A stretch of DNA of 64,000 nucleotides. It comes from Mycolicibacterium hodleri. Lineage in GTDB: Bacteria; Actinomycetota; Actinomycetes; Mycobacteriales; Mycobacteriaceae. The notes under the pieces were generated by a model, which made no database searches, had not been told where the DNA came from, and worked only from the letters and a program-made list of their open reading frames with translations. Positions 44,581 through 53,612 of the stretch are shown piece after piece (within the stretch, counting starts at the first letter, position 1; every line of letters starts with the position of its first letter). The DNA lies in assembly GCF_025822245.1 (NCBI RefSeq), contig NZ_JACKTL010000068.1, positions 26,414-90,413 of the forward strand, written 5' to 3'. A program made the position numbers and the translations under genes.

Positions 44581-46359
44581 GTGACGACTGACGCGAAACC
44601 CGACCTCGAACGCCCCAACCAGCCCGACGAACACCGCAAACGCCGCCGCGTCGTGTCGGTCCTGCAGACCGGTTCCGGCGGCGTGATCCCGCATCCCGCG
44701 TTGGACGTCCCGGTCGACGAGGAACATCAGGCGCGCAGTCGCGGCGTCGACTGGGTGGTGTTCGGCGTGACCGCGCTCATCGCGCTGGGCTTCCTGGTCT
44801 GGGGCTTCCTCAGCACGCCGTCGCTGAAGAGCGTGTCCGGTTCGGCGTTGACCTGGACGATGGAGAACACCGGCTGGCTGTTCGTCGTGACCTCGTCGGC
44901 GTTCGTGCTCTTCGTGCTGTGGCTGGCCGTCAGCCGCTTCGGCGCCATCCCCCTCGGCCGTGACGACGAGGAACCCGAGTTCAAGACCATCTCGTGGATC
45001 GCGATGATGTTCAGCGCAGGCATGGGCATCGGGCTGATGTTCTACGGTGTCGCCGAGCCACTCTCGCACCTGGTCACGCCCCCGCCGGGCACCGGCGAGG
45101 CGGGCAATCCGGAGGCCATGCAGACCGCGATGGCCACCACGCTGTTCCACTGGACCCTGCACCCGTGGGCCATCTACGCCGTGGTGGGTCTGGCGATCGC
45201 CTACGGCGTGTACCGCAAGGGGCGCCTGCAGTTGATCAGCGCCGCCTTCGCGCCCCTGATCGGCGACCGGGCCAACGGGCCACTGGGCAAGGTCATCGAC
45301 ATGCTCGCCATCTTCGCGACGCTGTTCGGCTCGGCCGCGTCACTTGGCTTGGGCGCGTTGCAGATTCGCAGTGGTCTCAACATCGTGGCGGGCATCAGCG
45401 CGACGGGCAACGCGGTGCTGGTCGTCATCATCGCCGTCCTGACCGTCGCCTTCATCTTCTCCGCCGTGTCGGGCGTCGCCAAGGGCATTCAGTGGCTCTC
45501 CAACGTCAACATGGTGCTGGCCCTGAGCCTCGCGGTTTTCGTATTCATCGTCGGCCCAACGGTGTTCATCCTCAACGTGATTCCGACGGCGCTGGGCAGC
45601 TACCTGCAGGACATGGCGATGATGTCGGCCCGCAGCGGCGCCGAGGGACCCGCCGTGGACACCTGGCTGCAGAGTTGGACGGTCTTCTACTGGGCGTGGT
45701 GGCTGTCGTGGACGCCATTCGTCGGCATGTTCATCGCGCGCATCTCCCGCGGCCGCACCATCCGGCAGTTCGTGACCGGTGTGCTGCTGGTGCCCAGCGT
45801 GGTGTCGCTGATCTGGTTCGCGATCTTCGGCGGAGCCGCCATCAGCATCCAGCAGGGCGGCGTCGACCTCGCCGGCGAGGGCACCACCGAAGGCCAGTTG
45901 TTCACGCTGCTGGATCAGTTCCCCTTCGCCACCGTCGCCAGCATCGTGGTGATCGTCTTGGTCGCCATCTTCTTCGTCTCGGGTGCCGACGCGGCGTCCA
46001 TCGTGATGGGGTCGCTGTCCGAACGCGGGACCATCGAGCCGTCGCGCGCCACGGTCGTGTTCTGGGGCGCCGCAACGGGAGCCGTGGCGGCGGTCATGCT
46101 GCTCGTCGGCGGTGACGACGCCCTGACCGGCCTGCAGTCGCTCACCATCTTGGCGGCGCTGCCGTTCGTGTTGGTGATGGTTGGCCTGGCGGTCGCCCTG
46201 GTGAAGGATCTCCGCACGGACCCCATGATGATTCGCCAGCGGTACGCCGCCGAGGCGATCGACGACGCGGTGATCGCCGGCGTCGTCGAACACGGCGACG
46301 ACTTCGTGATCGCGGTCGAGAAGGATCCCGACGCTCCGGACGAGGTCACCATCCGCTGA
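44581..46359 (+). CDS. BCCT-family transporter (betaine/choline/carnitine type)
   Basis: A 592-residue transporter with about 12 helices. BCCT signatures are clear: GMGIGLMFYGVAEP and YWAWWLSWTPFVGMFIARIS with GRTIRQF. Charged cytoplasmic tails are present at both ends. It imports a quaternary ammonium compound or related solute using a Na+ or H+ gradient. Start is GTG 44581. The 127-base gap before it has no motif I can assign, so it may have its own promoter rather than belong to the amine operon. Confidence 0.92.
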   Translation: MTTDAKPDLERPNQPDEHRKRRRVVSVLQTGSGGVIPHPALDVPVDEEHQARSRGVDWVVFGVTALIALGFLVWGFLSTPSLKSVSGSALTWTMENTGWLFVVTSSAFVLFVLWLAVSRFGAIPLGRDDEEPEFKTISWIAMMFSAGMGIGLMFYGVAEPLSHLVTPPPGTGEAGNPEAMQTAMATTLFHWTLHPWAIYAVVGLAIAYGVYRKGRLQLISAAFAPLIGDRANGPLGKVIDMLAIFATLFGSAASLGLGALQIRSGLNIVAGISATGNAVLVVIIAVLTVAFIFSAVSGVAKGIQWLSNVNMVLALSLAVFVFIVGPTVFILNVIPTALGSYLQDMAMMSARSGAEGPAVDTWLQSWTVFYWAWWLSWTPFVGMFIARISRGRTIRQFVTGVLLVPSVVSLIWFAIFGGAAISIQQGGVDLAGEGTTEGQLFTLLDQFPFATVASIVVIVLVAIFFVSGADAASIVMGSLSERGTIEPSRATVVFWGAATGAVAAVMLLVGGDDALTGLQSLTILAALPFVLVMVGLAVALVKDLRTDPMMIRQRYAAEAIDDAVIAGVVEHGDDFVIAVEKDPDAPDEVTIR

Positions 46360-46426
46360 GCGGTCCACACGCGGCGGTTTGGGTAGCCTCGGCGGTAACC
46401 CACGACCCGGATCGAGGCGCTCCGCC

Positions 46427-47614
46427 ATGTCAGACCCCCAGTCGACCCAGACCGAGCCGGCGCCGCGCGCCCGCCGACGGCGTAGGTGGTGGCTGAGCCT
46501 CGTCCCCGTCGTCATCTCCCTGATCCTGGTCGGGGTGCCGTGGTGGACGCTGCTGGCGGCGCAGACGCACTGGCCGACGGTCGTCGTGGTCGTCGGCACG
46601 ACGGTGTTCGTGGCCGCCTTCGTCGCACTGCCCGCCCTGATGATCCTCGGGCACGGCGGTCGCCGCCCGGACTGGGCCGCGGTCACCGCCGACACGCTGC
46701 TCGGCTCGGTGTGGGTGCTGTTCACCATCTCGCTGCTCGGGTTGGTCCTGCGCCTCGCACTGGCGGTCGCCGGCGTCGATGATCCGACGCGGTCGCGCGT
46801 CGTCGCAGGCGCCGTGGTCGTGGTGACCGTCGTCGTCCTCGCCTGGGGGCACTACGAGGCCATGCGCGTGCCGCGCGTCAGGGCGGTCGACGTCGTCGTG
46901 CCGCGACTGGGAGCCGGATTCGACGGCTTGCGCGTCGCCATGATCACCGACACCCACTACGGTCCGATCGACCGGAGCCGATGGTCGGCCGGGGTGACCG
47001 AGCGCGTCAACGAACTCGACGCCGACCTCGTCTGCCACGTCGGCGACATCGCCGACGGCACCGTCGCCACGCGGGAGCCGCAAGCCGCCCCTCTGAAGGC
47101 GATGCGCGGCAAGCTCGCCCGCGTCTACGTCACCGGCAACCACGAGTACTACGGAGAGGCGCTGGGGTGGATCCGCTACATGGAGGACATCGGGTGGGAC
47201 GTCCTGCACAACCGGCACGTCGTGCTCGAGCGCGGGGGTGACCGGTTGGTGGTCGCAGGCGTCGACGACGCGACCGCCGGGGGCTCCGGCGTGGCCGGCC
47301 ACGGGGCGGACCTGCCGGCCGCGCTGGCGGGCGCGGACCCGAACCTCCCGGTGCTGCTGCTGGCGCATCAACCCAAGCAGATCCCCGACGCCGTCGCCGC
47401 GGGGGTGGACCTGCAGATCTCCGGGCACACCCACGGCGGCCAGATCTGGCCGTTCAACTTCTTCGTCAGGCTCGACCAGCCGGTCGTCCACGGGCTCAGC
47501 CGCCACGGCGAGCGCACCCAGCTCTACGCCGGTCGGGGCACCGGGTTCTGGGGTCCGCCGTTCCGCGTCTTCGCACCGAGTGAGATCACGGTGCTGACGC
47601 TGCGCCGAGCGTGA
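46427..47614 (+). CDS. Membrane-anchored YkuE/YaeI-type metallophosphoesterase
   Basis: A 395-residue protein with four hydrophobic N-terminal segments (to about residue 145) followed by a calcineurin-like phosphoesterase. Motifs in order: ITDTHYG (Asp175, His177), VGDIADG, GNHEYYG, LLAHQP and SGHTHGGQ. Relatives include YkuE and UDP-diacylglucosamine-hydrolase-like enzymes. The start ATG at 46427 precedes an Arg-rich tail and first helix. It is coupled to the next gene by a 4-base overlap. Confidence 0.88.
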   Translation: MSDPQSTQTEPAPRARRRRRWWLSLVPVVISLILVGVPWWTLLAAQTHWPTVVVVVGTTVFVAAFVALPALMILGHGGRRPDWAAVTADTLLGSVWVLFTISLLGLVLRLALAVAGVDDPTRSRVVAGAVVVVTVVVLAWGHYEAMRVPRVRAVDVVVPRLGAGFDGLRVAMITDTHYGPIDRSRWSAGVTERVNELDADLVCHVGDIADGTVATREPQAAPLKAMRGKLARVYVTGNHEYYGEALGWIRYMEDIGWDVLHNRHVVLERGGDRLVVAGVDDATAGGSGVAGHGADLPAALAGADPNLPVLLLAHQPKQIPDAVAAGVDLQISGHTHGGQIWPFNFFVRLDQPVVHGLSRHGERTQLYAGRGTGFWGPPFRVFAPSEITVLTLRRA

Positions 47615-48486
47615 GGCCGCGGCGACGCAGGGTGCGCGTCGGCTCGTTCGACGTGGCGTCGAAGCGGTGGGTCGACGGCGTCGGCGCCGCACCGGTGGCC
47701 CGCGACGAGCTGGTGGTGGCGACCTTCAATGTGTGGTTCAGCGACTTCCACGCCGAGGAACGCTTCCAGGCGATCGCCGACGTGCTGTCGCGAAAGATGC
47801 CCGACGTCATGGTCTTTCAAGAGGTCACGCCGGCGGCACTGGCCATCTTCCTGGCCCAACCCTGGATCCGGGTGCGGTACCGGCGGGCCGAGGTCACCGG
47901 TGGCGACCTCGGCAACTACGGCATGCTGATGCTGTCGCGCCTCCCGATCGCCAACGTCACCTACACCCGGCTGCCCACCAACCTGGCCCGCGGATTCCTG
48001 ACCGCCGAACTCGACACCGGCGGCCAGCCCCTGACCGTGGTGGCGCTTCACCTCGAGAGCGGAAAGGCAGCCGCCGGGTTGCGATCCCGCCAACTGGGCC
48101 GGGTGTTCCGCACGCTGCGCAGGACCGACAACGCCGTCGTGCTCGGCGACTTCAACATGCGCGACTCGGAGAACGACCGGATCGGCGAGCCGTATCGCGA
48201 CCTCTGGCCGGTCCTGCGACCGCACGACGACGGCTTCACCGAGGACACGACGGTCAACCTGATGCGGCTCGACAGCAAGAACAAGCAACGCCACGTGAGG
48301 TTCGACAGGGTGCTCCTCAAGGGTGGCGGGTGGCGGGCGACCGACATCGAACTGCTGGGCACGGACCCGATCTCACCCGCGCTGCCGCGGGTCTTCCCCT
48401 CCGACCACTTCGGCGTGGCGTGCCGCCTGGCCGCCCAGCCCCTGCCCGCCGAAGACGTTCGCCCGCAACGCTTCTGGCGCCGCTGA
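47611..48486 (+). CDS. Endonuclease/exonuclease/phosphatase-fold protein (TDP2-like)
   Basis: A 291-residue EEP-fold hydrolase: ATFNVWFSD, VFQEVTP, VALHLES, VLGDFNMRDSEN and FPSDHFGV supply the metal and catalytic residues. The GDFNMRD and SDHFG segments recall tyrosyl-DNA phosphodiesterase 2, which repairs 5' protein-DNA adducts, though other EEP enzymes are possible. The basic N-terminus may bind nucleic acid. The GTG start overlaps the stop of the metallophosphoesterase gene. Confidence 0.82.
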   Translation: MRPRRRRVRVGSFDVASKRWVDGVGAAPVARDELVVATFNVWFSDFHAEERFQAIADVLSRKMPDVMVFQEVTPAALAIFLAQPWIRVRYRRAEVTGGDLGNYGMLMLSRLPIANVTYTRLPTNLARGFLTAELDTGGQPLTVVALHLESGKAAAGLRSRQLGRVFRTLRRTDNAVVLGDFNMRDSENDRIGEPYRDLWPVLRPHDDGFTEDTTVNLMRLDSKNKQRHVRFDRVLLKGGGWRATDIELLGTDPISPALPRVFPSDHFGVACRLAAQPLPAEDVRPQRFWRR

Positions 48487-48490
48487 GCTT

Positions 48491-49507
48491 TCAGACACTG
48501 AGCCGGCGATACCGCTGCAACCGTCGCATGCCCACCGCGGAGACGGTGCCCTCGTGCGGGCGAAGCGCGGCGTCGACCCGGGTGCGCACCTCGTCGACGT
48601 CGAAGTGGGTCCCGATCGCCACCAGGCAGTTGGTGCGGGCCCGCGGCGGCGCCGTCGCGACGTGGACAGACGAGCCGACCACGTTGACGACGTAGCTGCG
48701 CACTCGCTCGCGGGCGCGGACCGCCACGGTGCCCTTGAGCCGGTACACACCCGCGGGCGGATCCTCGAGCAGGTCGAGCAGGACACCGGGGTCGACGCAC
48801 CCGTCGCTGGTCGCGGTGACCGAGGCGGCGTGGACGTGATCGGGCTGATCGGCGTGGGCATCGATGAGCAGCTCGCGGATCGACATCTGGCCGGAACCGT
48901 CGTCGGCGTCACCCGTGTCGTAGAGCAGCGACGGGTCGATCCTCGCGCCGACCGCACCGACGACGTGGGCGTCGGGATTGCGCTCGCGGATCCGCGCCTC
49001 GATGCGGGCCACCTCGGCGTCGCGGCTGTCCTCGGAAAGCTGGTCGAGCTTGTTCACCACGATCAGCGACGCCGCGCCGTACCTGGCAAGCGGGGCTCCC
49101 CCGCGGTCGACGACGTCGAAGTGGGTGACGGCGTCGATGACGTCGACGACCCCGCCCGGCCGGATCCGCTCGACGCCGCTGAAGCGGATCAGCCGCGACA
49201 CCGCCACCGGGTCGGCCAGACCGCTGGCCTCCACCACGATCGCGTCGAGGGCCAGCCGCGGATCCGACAGCTTCTCCAGCGCCTCGTCCAACCCGTTGTC
49301 GTCGTCGAGGCAGCAGACGCAGCCGCCGGCGATCGAGACGGGCTCGTCGACCTGCCCCGTCACCAGCGCGGCGTCGATGTTGACGTCGCCGAAGTCGTTG
49401 ATGACGACGCCGATTCGCGCCCCCGGTGCGCGGAGCACGTGGTTGAGCAGGCTGGTCTTGCCGGCACCGAGGTACCCGGTCAGGGCGATGACGGGGATGG
49501 CGGGCAC
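48491..49507 (-). CDS. CobW/COG0523-family GTPase metallochaperone
   Basis: A 338-residue G3E GTPase. The P-loop is GYLGAGKTS (11-19), the metal-binding CxCC is GGCVCC (Cys63, 65, 66), and the guanine-specificity motif is VNKLD; a CobW C-terminal domain follows. The family delivers metals such as Zn, Co or Fe to client proteins. No Zur box or clear client is next to it. Its 3' end lies 4 bases from the convergent EEP gene. Confidence 0.9.
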   Translation of the reverse strand: MPAIPVIALTGYLGAGKTSLLNHVLRAPGARIGVVINDFGDVNIDAALVTGQVDEPVSIAGGCVCCLDDDNGLDEALEKLSDPRLALDAIVVEASGLADPVAVSRLIRFSGVERIRPGGVVDVIDAVTHFDVVDRGGAPLARYGAASLIVVNKLDQLSEDSRDAEVARIEARIRERNPDAHVVGAVGARIDPSLLYDTGDADDGSGQMSIRELLIDAHADQPDHVHAASVTATSDGCVDPGVLLDLLEDPPAGVYRLKGTVAVRARERVRSYVVNVVGSSVHVATAPPRARTNCLVAIGTHFDVDEVRTRVDAALRPHEGTVSAVGMRRLQRYRRLSV

Positions 49508-49553
49508 CCGAGGAGTCTAGGGGCTGGCTCGGGGCGTCAGTACCCTCGGGGAA

Positions 49554-50177
49554 GTGGATGCCCCGACACCCCTGAGCTCCCTGCTGGTGCGGGCGGGCGG
49601 CGTCCGGGGGCTGATCTACACGTCGCTTCCGGTCACCGCGTTCGGCGCGGCCAACGTCGTGGTGTCGCTGCAGTGGGCCCTGGGGATCGCGCTGGGCATC
49701 GCCGCGCTGATCCTGTTCTGGCAACTGGTGCGACGGGAATCCGTCCGGCCGGCGCTCTTCGGCTTCGCCGCCGTCGCCGTCGGCGCGGGCGCAGCCTTCG
49801 CCACGGGTCGCGCCAAGGACTTCTATCTTCCGGGCATCGTCACCTACGTCCTGCTCGGCACCCTGTTCACGGTGTCGGTGCTCGTCCGCAGACCGCTCAT
49901 CGGCGTCGGCTGGGCGTGGATCACCGGCCGGGACGACACCTGGCGGCGGGTGCGCCGTGTCCGCCGCGCCTTCGACCTGGTCACCGTCGTGATGGCGGCG
50001 GCGTCCTGGGCGCGATTCGGCGTGCAGTACTACCTGTACCACACCGATCAGGCCGAACTTCTGGCCGCGGCGCGCGTCGTGATGGGGTGGCCCATCTGGA
50101 TCGTCACCTCGACCCTGATCTACTTGGCCATCCGGACCGCCATCCGAGCGCTGCCGCGCACGGCCGAGGCGGGTTGA
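49554..50177 (+). CDS. DUF3159 membrane protein
   Basis: A 207-residue membrane protein of the actinobacterial DUF3159 family, with about five hydrophobic segments and the RRPLIGVGWAWITGRDDTWR loop typical of the group. Function is not known. The GTG at 49554 is the start that begins the conserved region. It diverges from the CobW-like gene and is 25 bases before the Ddn-like gene, with which it may be co-transcribed. Confidence 0.82.
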   Translation: MDAPTPLSSLLVRAGGVRGLIYTSLPVTAFGAANVVVSLQWALGIALGIAALILFWQLVRRESVRPALFGFAAVAVGAGAAFATGRAKDFYLPGIVTYVLLGTLFTVSVLVRRPLIGVGWAWITGRDDTWRRVRRVRRAFDLVTVVMAAASWARFGVQYYLYHTDQAELLAAARVVMGWPIWIVTSTLIYLAIRTAIRALPRTAEAG

Positions 50178-50202
50178 CCGACCGAGTCGGAAGGGACCAC
50201 CC

Positions 50203-50652
50203 ATGAGCTTCATGGACGAGCACCTCAAGGCGTACCTCGCCTCGGGCGGCGCAGAGGGCCACATCCTGGACCTGAGCTCCGTCGGCGGGCACGTCGTCAC
50301 GACCCACTGCCTGATCAAGGTGGCCGGGCGCAAGTCCGGCACGCCGTACGTCAGGCCGCTCATCTATGGCAACGTCGGCGGTGAGATCGTGATCGTCGCG
50401 TCCAAGGGCGGCGCCGACACCGATCCCGAGTGGTACCTCAACATTCGCGAGAGCGAGACGATCGGCGTGCAGATCGCCACACAGGCGTTCGAGGCCACCT
50501 GGCGCGAACCCGAATACGAGGAACGCCACCAGGTGTGGGCGTACATGACGCACCTGTATCCGCCGTACCTGGGCTACCAGACGGCGACCACGCGCCACAT
50601 CCCCGTGGTGATGCTGCGCGCGGTGCGCCCCCTCCCCGTCTTCACCGAGTAA
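50203..50652 (+). CDS. Ddn-family F420-type nitroreductase/quinone reductase
   Basis: A 149-residue split-barrel protein of the DUF385/Ddn family. GRKSGTPYVRPL and VASKGGADTDPEWYLNI are the expected F420 phosphate-binding and core motifs. Members reduce quinones or nitroaromatics with F420H2, though some bind other cofactors or lipids. An AGGGACC box precedes the ATG. It is followed by a strong hairpin. Confidence 0.88.
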   Translation: MSFMDEHLKAYLASGGAEGHILDLSSVGGHVVTTHCLIKVAGRKSGTPYVRPLIYGNVGGEIVIVASKGGADTDPEWYLNIRESETIGVQIATQAFEATWREPEYEERHQVWAYMTHLYPPYLGYQTATTRHIPVVMLRAVRPLPVFTE

Positions 50653-50698
50653 TTTGTGGAGTCTGAGGAGCGGTGAGCGCTCCTCGGACTCCATAAAT
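50652..50698. terminator. Bidirectional hairpin between convergent genes
   Basis: Arms at 50652-50672 and 50678-50698 form a 21-bp stem with 5-base loop; the two departures from perfect symmetry still pair as G-U. The outer AT pairs give an A-run and T-run at the stem base on each strand. It overlaps the stop of the Ddn-like gene and faces pcaL, so it probably terminates both. Confidence 0.72.
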
Positions 50699-50704
50699 CG
50701 CGCA

Positions 50705-51862
50705 CTAGGGTTCGGCGAGCACGGCCGACGCGATGCGGAATGCGGTGTTGGCGTCGGGCACCCCGCAGTAGATCGCGGTCTGCATGAGCAGTTCCTTGAT
50801 CTCGTCCTCGGTCAGGCCGTTGCGGCGGGCGGCGCGCACGTGCATCGCCAGCTCTTCGTGGTGGCCGCGGGCGACCAGCGCGGTCAGGGTGATCATCGAG
50901 CGGCTGCGCCGGTCCAGACCGGGGCGGGTCCAGATGGTGCCCCAGGCGTATTCGGTGATCATCTGCTGGAAGTCCGCGGTGAAGTCGGTGGTGGCCGCGA
51001 CGGCGCGGTCGACGTGGGCGTCCCCGAGCACGGCGCGACGGACGGCCATGCCCGCGGCGTGCACCCCGGCGGTGGTCTCGGCGCGGGTGGCGTCGACGCC
51101 GCAGTGCGCGGCGATCAGGTCGGCCACCGTCGCCGGGGACTCGGCGGGCGCCAGGTGCCCGATCCCGTCGAGTACCTCCAGTCGGCCGTCGCGCACGCCC
51201 GAGGCGATGCGCTGCAACGACTCCGGGGGTGTGGGCACGTCGTGGGAACCGGCGACGGCGAGGACGGGCGTCTCGATCTCGGCGAGTCGATCGGTGACGT
51301 CGAACGCCGCCAACGCCTCACACGTCAGGGCGTAGCTCTCGGCATCGGTGTCGCGCAGGGCACCGAGCAGGGCGGCGGCCCGGTCGGGCTGGCGGTCGGC
51401 GAACCCGGGGCCGAACCAGCGTTCGGCGGAGCCGGCCACCACCGCGGCGGTCCCGCCGTCGCGGACGGTCGTGGCGCGGTCGTGCCAACCGTCGGCGGTG
51501 CCGATCTTCGCGCCCGTGCACAGCAGCGTGGCCGAGGTGACCCGCTGCGGCGCGTCCAGGAGCAACTGCAGTCCGACGGCGCCGCCGACGGAGTCGCCCG
51601 CGTAGTGGAACGTGTCGGCGCCGAGCCGGTCGGCCAGGGCGCTCACCCCCGCCGCCAGCTCGGCGATCGTGAACGGTTCGGCGGCTGGGCTGCGACCGTG
51701 GCCCGGGAGATCCCAGGCGACTACGCGCAGATGAGCCCGCAGGTGACGGGCGGCCGGTGCCCACAACGTGTCGGCGGAGGTGCCCAGCGACGGTCCGAGC
51801 AGCAGGACGGGCGCGTCGGTGGGTCCGCCGACGTCGGTGCCGACGAGGCGGGGCACGGTCAT
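50705..51862 (-). CDS. pcaL: Fused 3-oxoadipate enol-lactonase/4-carboxymuconolactone decarboxylase
   Basis: A 385-residue two-domain enzyme. Residues 1-250 are an alpha/beta hydrolase (PcaD) with GDSVGG (Ser91), an Asp in GSHDVPTPP and a His in GIGHLAPAE. Residues 255-385 are a carboxymuconolactone decarboxylase (PcaC) domain with the RSRSMITLTALVARG and HVRAARRNGLTEDE segments. Together they turn 4-carboxymuconolactone into 3-oxoadipate, the last steps of the protocatechuate branch here. The start overlaps the end of pcaB (ATGA). It is the last gene of the operon. Confidence 0.94.
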   Translation of the reverse strand: MTVPRLVGTDVGGPTDAPVLLLGPSLGTSADTLWAPAARHLRAHLRVVAWDLPGHGRSPAAEPFTIAELAAGVSALADRLGADTFHYAGDSVGGAVGLQLLLDAPQRVTSATLLCTGAKIGTADGWHDRATTVRDGGTAAVVAGSAERWFGPGFADRQPDRAAALLGALRDTDAESYALTCEALAAFDVTDRLAEIETPVLAVAGSHDVPTPPESLQRIASGVRDGRLEVLDGIGHLAPAESPATVADLIAAHCGVDATRAETTAGVHAAGMAVRRAVLGDAHVDRAVAATTDFTADFQQMITEYAWGTIWTRPGLDRRSRSMITLTALVARGHHEELAMHVRAARRNGLTEDEIKELLMQTAIYCGVPDANTAFRIASAVLAEP

Positions 51863-53055
51863 GGCGCATCCTTGCGGTAGTGGGCGGCGCGGTCCAGCGC
51901 CGCGTCGATCAGTCTGTCGGTGGCCCCGAGGTAGGTCTGGTTGGGTTGGCGGTCAACGAGTTTCGCCATCGTAGCCTGTTCACTGCCGAGGTCGCCCGCG
52001 GCCGCGAGGTTGGCGGCGGCCCGGTCCGGGTGGACCCGCAGCCCGGTGACCAGCTCGGTGGTGTGCGCCGCGGCGACCACGGTGCGGCGCGCCAGGGTCG
52101 CGATGGTGGCCCACTCGGCGTGCCAGCCGCCGTCGGCGCGTTCGTCGACGCTGGCGGCCGCCGCGGTGTGCAGCGTCCCGGCCAGCGGACCGGCGGTCAG
52201 GGCGGCGCGGCGGATCAGCACCGAGCGCACCGGGTTGTTCTTGTGCGGCATGGTCGAGGAGCCGCCGCCGTGTCCTTCGGCGAATTCGCCTATCTCCGTG
52301 CGACTTCCGGTGGCGACGTCGGCGGCGAGGTGCCCCCACGCGTCGCAGAGCCCGGCGAGTGCGTCCCCGATGCGGGTCAGGGGGGCTCGGGTGGTGTGCC
52401 ACGGCGGGGCGGCCGCCAACCCGAGCCGATCCGCCACCCGCTCGGTCAGGTCGAGCGCGCCGTCGACCGAGCCGGTCAACTCGACGACCGCGGCCAGGGT
52501 CCCGACCGCGCCGCCGAACTGGGCGGGCAGGCCGGCCCGCAGCGCGGCGAGCGGGTCGGCGGCGTCGAGCAGGCCGCTGAGCCAGGCGACGACCTTCGCA
52601 CCGACGGTGCTGGGCAGCGCGGCCTGGGTCAGGGTCCGCGCCACCATCGGTGTGCGGCGGTGTGTGTCGGCCAGCGTGACGAGGGCCTGGATCTGTGCGT
52701 CGACCTCCCCGGTGAGGCGGTCCAGCACGTCGCGCAGGCACAGCATCACCGCGGTGTCGACGACGTCCTGGCTGGTGAGCCCGCGATGCAGCCACCGTGA
52801 CGTCGGCTCGGGGGTGCGTTCGCGCAGCAGGGCCACCAGTGCGGAGACGGGGTTGCCGTCGGCGTCGGCGCGGCGGGCGACCAGCTCGACGTCGACGTTC
52901 GTGTCCACCGTGAATGCCGCGGCCTCAGGGGCGATCTCGGCGTCGACGAGGCCGTCGAGCCAGGCCTGCTCGACGGCGATCATGGCGTGCAGAAAGGCGG
53001 CGTCGCTCATCGCGTCCGCGGCGAGATGGTCTCCCGGCCAGAACAGGTCGGTCAC
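51859..53055 (-). CDS. pcaB: 3-carboxy-cis,cis-muconate cycloisomerase
   Basis: A 398-residue member of the fumarase/aspartase superfamily, with the signature SSTMPHKNNPVRS and an upstream WLHRGLTSQDVVDTA catalytic region. In this operon it converts 3-carboxymuconate from the PcaHG reaction into 4-carboxymuconolactone. I start at GTG 53055 (VTDLFWPGD), which overlaps the pcaG stop (GTGA); the open frame above it runs antisense-like through pcaG and is not real coding. Confidence 0.92.
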   Translation of the reverse strand: MTDLFWPGDHLAADAMSDAAFLHAMIAVEQAWLDGLVDAEIAPEAAAFTVDTNVDVELVARRADADGNPVSALVALLRERTPEPTSRWLHRGLTSQDVVDTAVMLCLRDVLDRLTGEVDAQIQALVTLADTHRRTPMVARTLTQAALPSTVGAKVVAWLSGLLDAADPLAALRAGLPAQFGGAVGTLAAVVELTGSVDGALDLTERVADRLGLAAAPPWHTTRAPLTRIGDALAGLCDAWGHLAADVATGSRTEIGEFAEGHGGGSSTMPHKNNPVRSVLIRRAALTAGPLAGTLHTAAAASVDERADGGWHAEWATIATLARRTVVAAAHTTELVTGLRVHPDRAAANLAAAGDLGSEQATMAKLVDRQPNQTYLGATDRLIDAALDRAAHYRKDAP

Positions 53056-53612
53056 CCCCGGTGGCCCGGGTAGCGCAGGAAAACCGTTTCCTCGGGCCCC
53101 TGCAGGCTCACGTCGAAGCGGAACCCGCTCGGTTCCCGGGTGGCGATCAGAGTGTCGCGCCGCTCGGCGGGCAGCGAGGCCAGCAGCGGGTCCTCGGCCA
53201 GGTGCTCCCCGGGCAGGTACGCCCGCGTGAACAGTCGGTTGAGCAGGCCGCGGGCGAAGATCGTCACCATGATGAACGGTGCCGCACCGGGATTCGTCAC
53301 CCCGGGTGTCACCGTCGAGAAGCAGTAGCGGCCTTCGTCGTCGGTGGCGGCGCGGCCCCAGCCGGTGAACGTCCACCCGTCGCGGTGAAGGGCGCCGCTC
53401 GCGGTGGGCACGTTGCCGTCGGCGTCGGCCTGCCAGATCTCCAGCAGCGCGTCGGGCACCGGGGTGCCCTCGCCGTCGGTGACCACCCCGTGGAACCGGA
53501 TCGACCCGGGGGAGCCGGGCGGCACCAATTCGGCTCCGCGGTCGAAGGGCAGTGCGTAGCCGAAGAACGGGCCGACGGTCTGCCCGGGGGTGGCGGTCAG
53601 CAGGGTGGTCAT
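53052..53612 (-). CDS. pcaG: Protocatechuate 3,4-dioxygenase alpha subunit
   Basis: A 186-residue intradiol dioxygenase alpha chain: TPGQTVGPFFGYAL at the N-terminus, LEIWQADADG, GWGRAATDDEGRYCF and PFIMVTIFARGL. As expected for the alpha subunit, it lacks the full Tyr/Tyr/His/His iron set, which the beta chain supplies. The ATG at 53612 overlaps the pcaH stop by 4 bases. With PcaH it opens the protocatechuate ring to 3-carboxy-cis,cis-muconate. Confidence 0.94.
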   Translation of the reverse strand: MTTLLTATPGQTVGPFFGYALPFDRGAELVPPGSPGSIRFHGVVTDGEGTPVPDALLEIWQADADGNVPTASGALHRDGWTFTGWGRAATDDEGRYCFSTVTPGVTNPGAAPFIMVTIFARGLLNRLFTRAYLPGEHLAEDPLLASLPAERRDTLIATREPSGFRFDVSLQGPEETVFLRYPGHRG

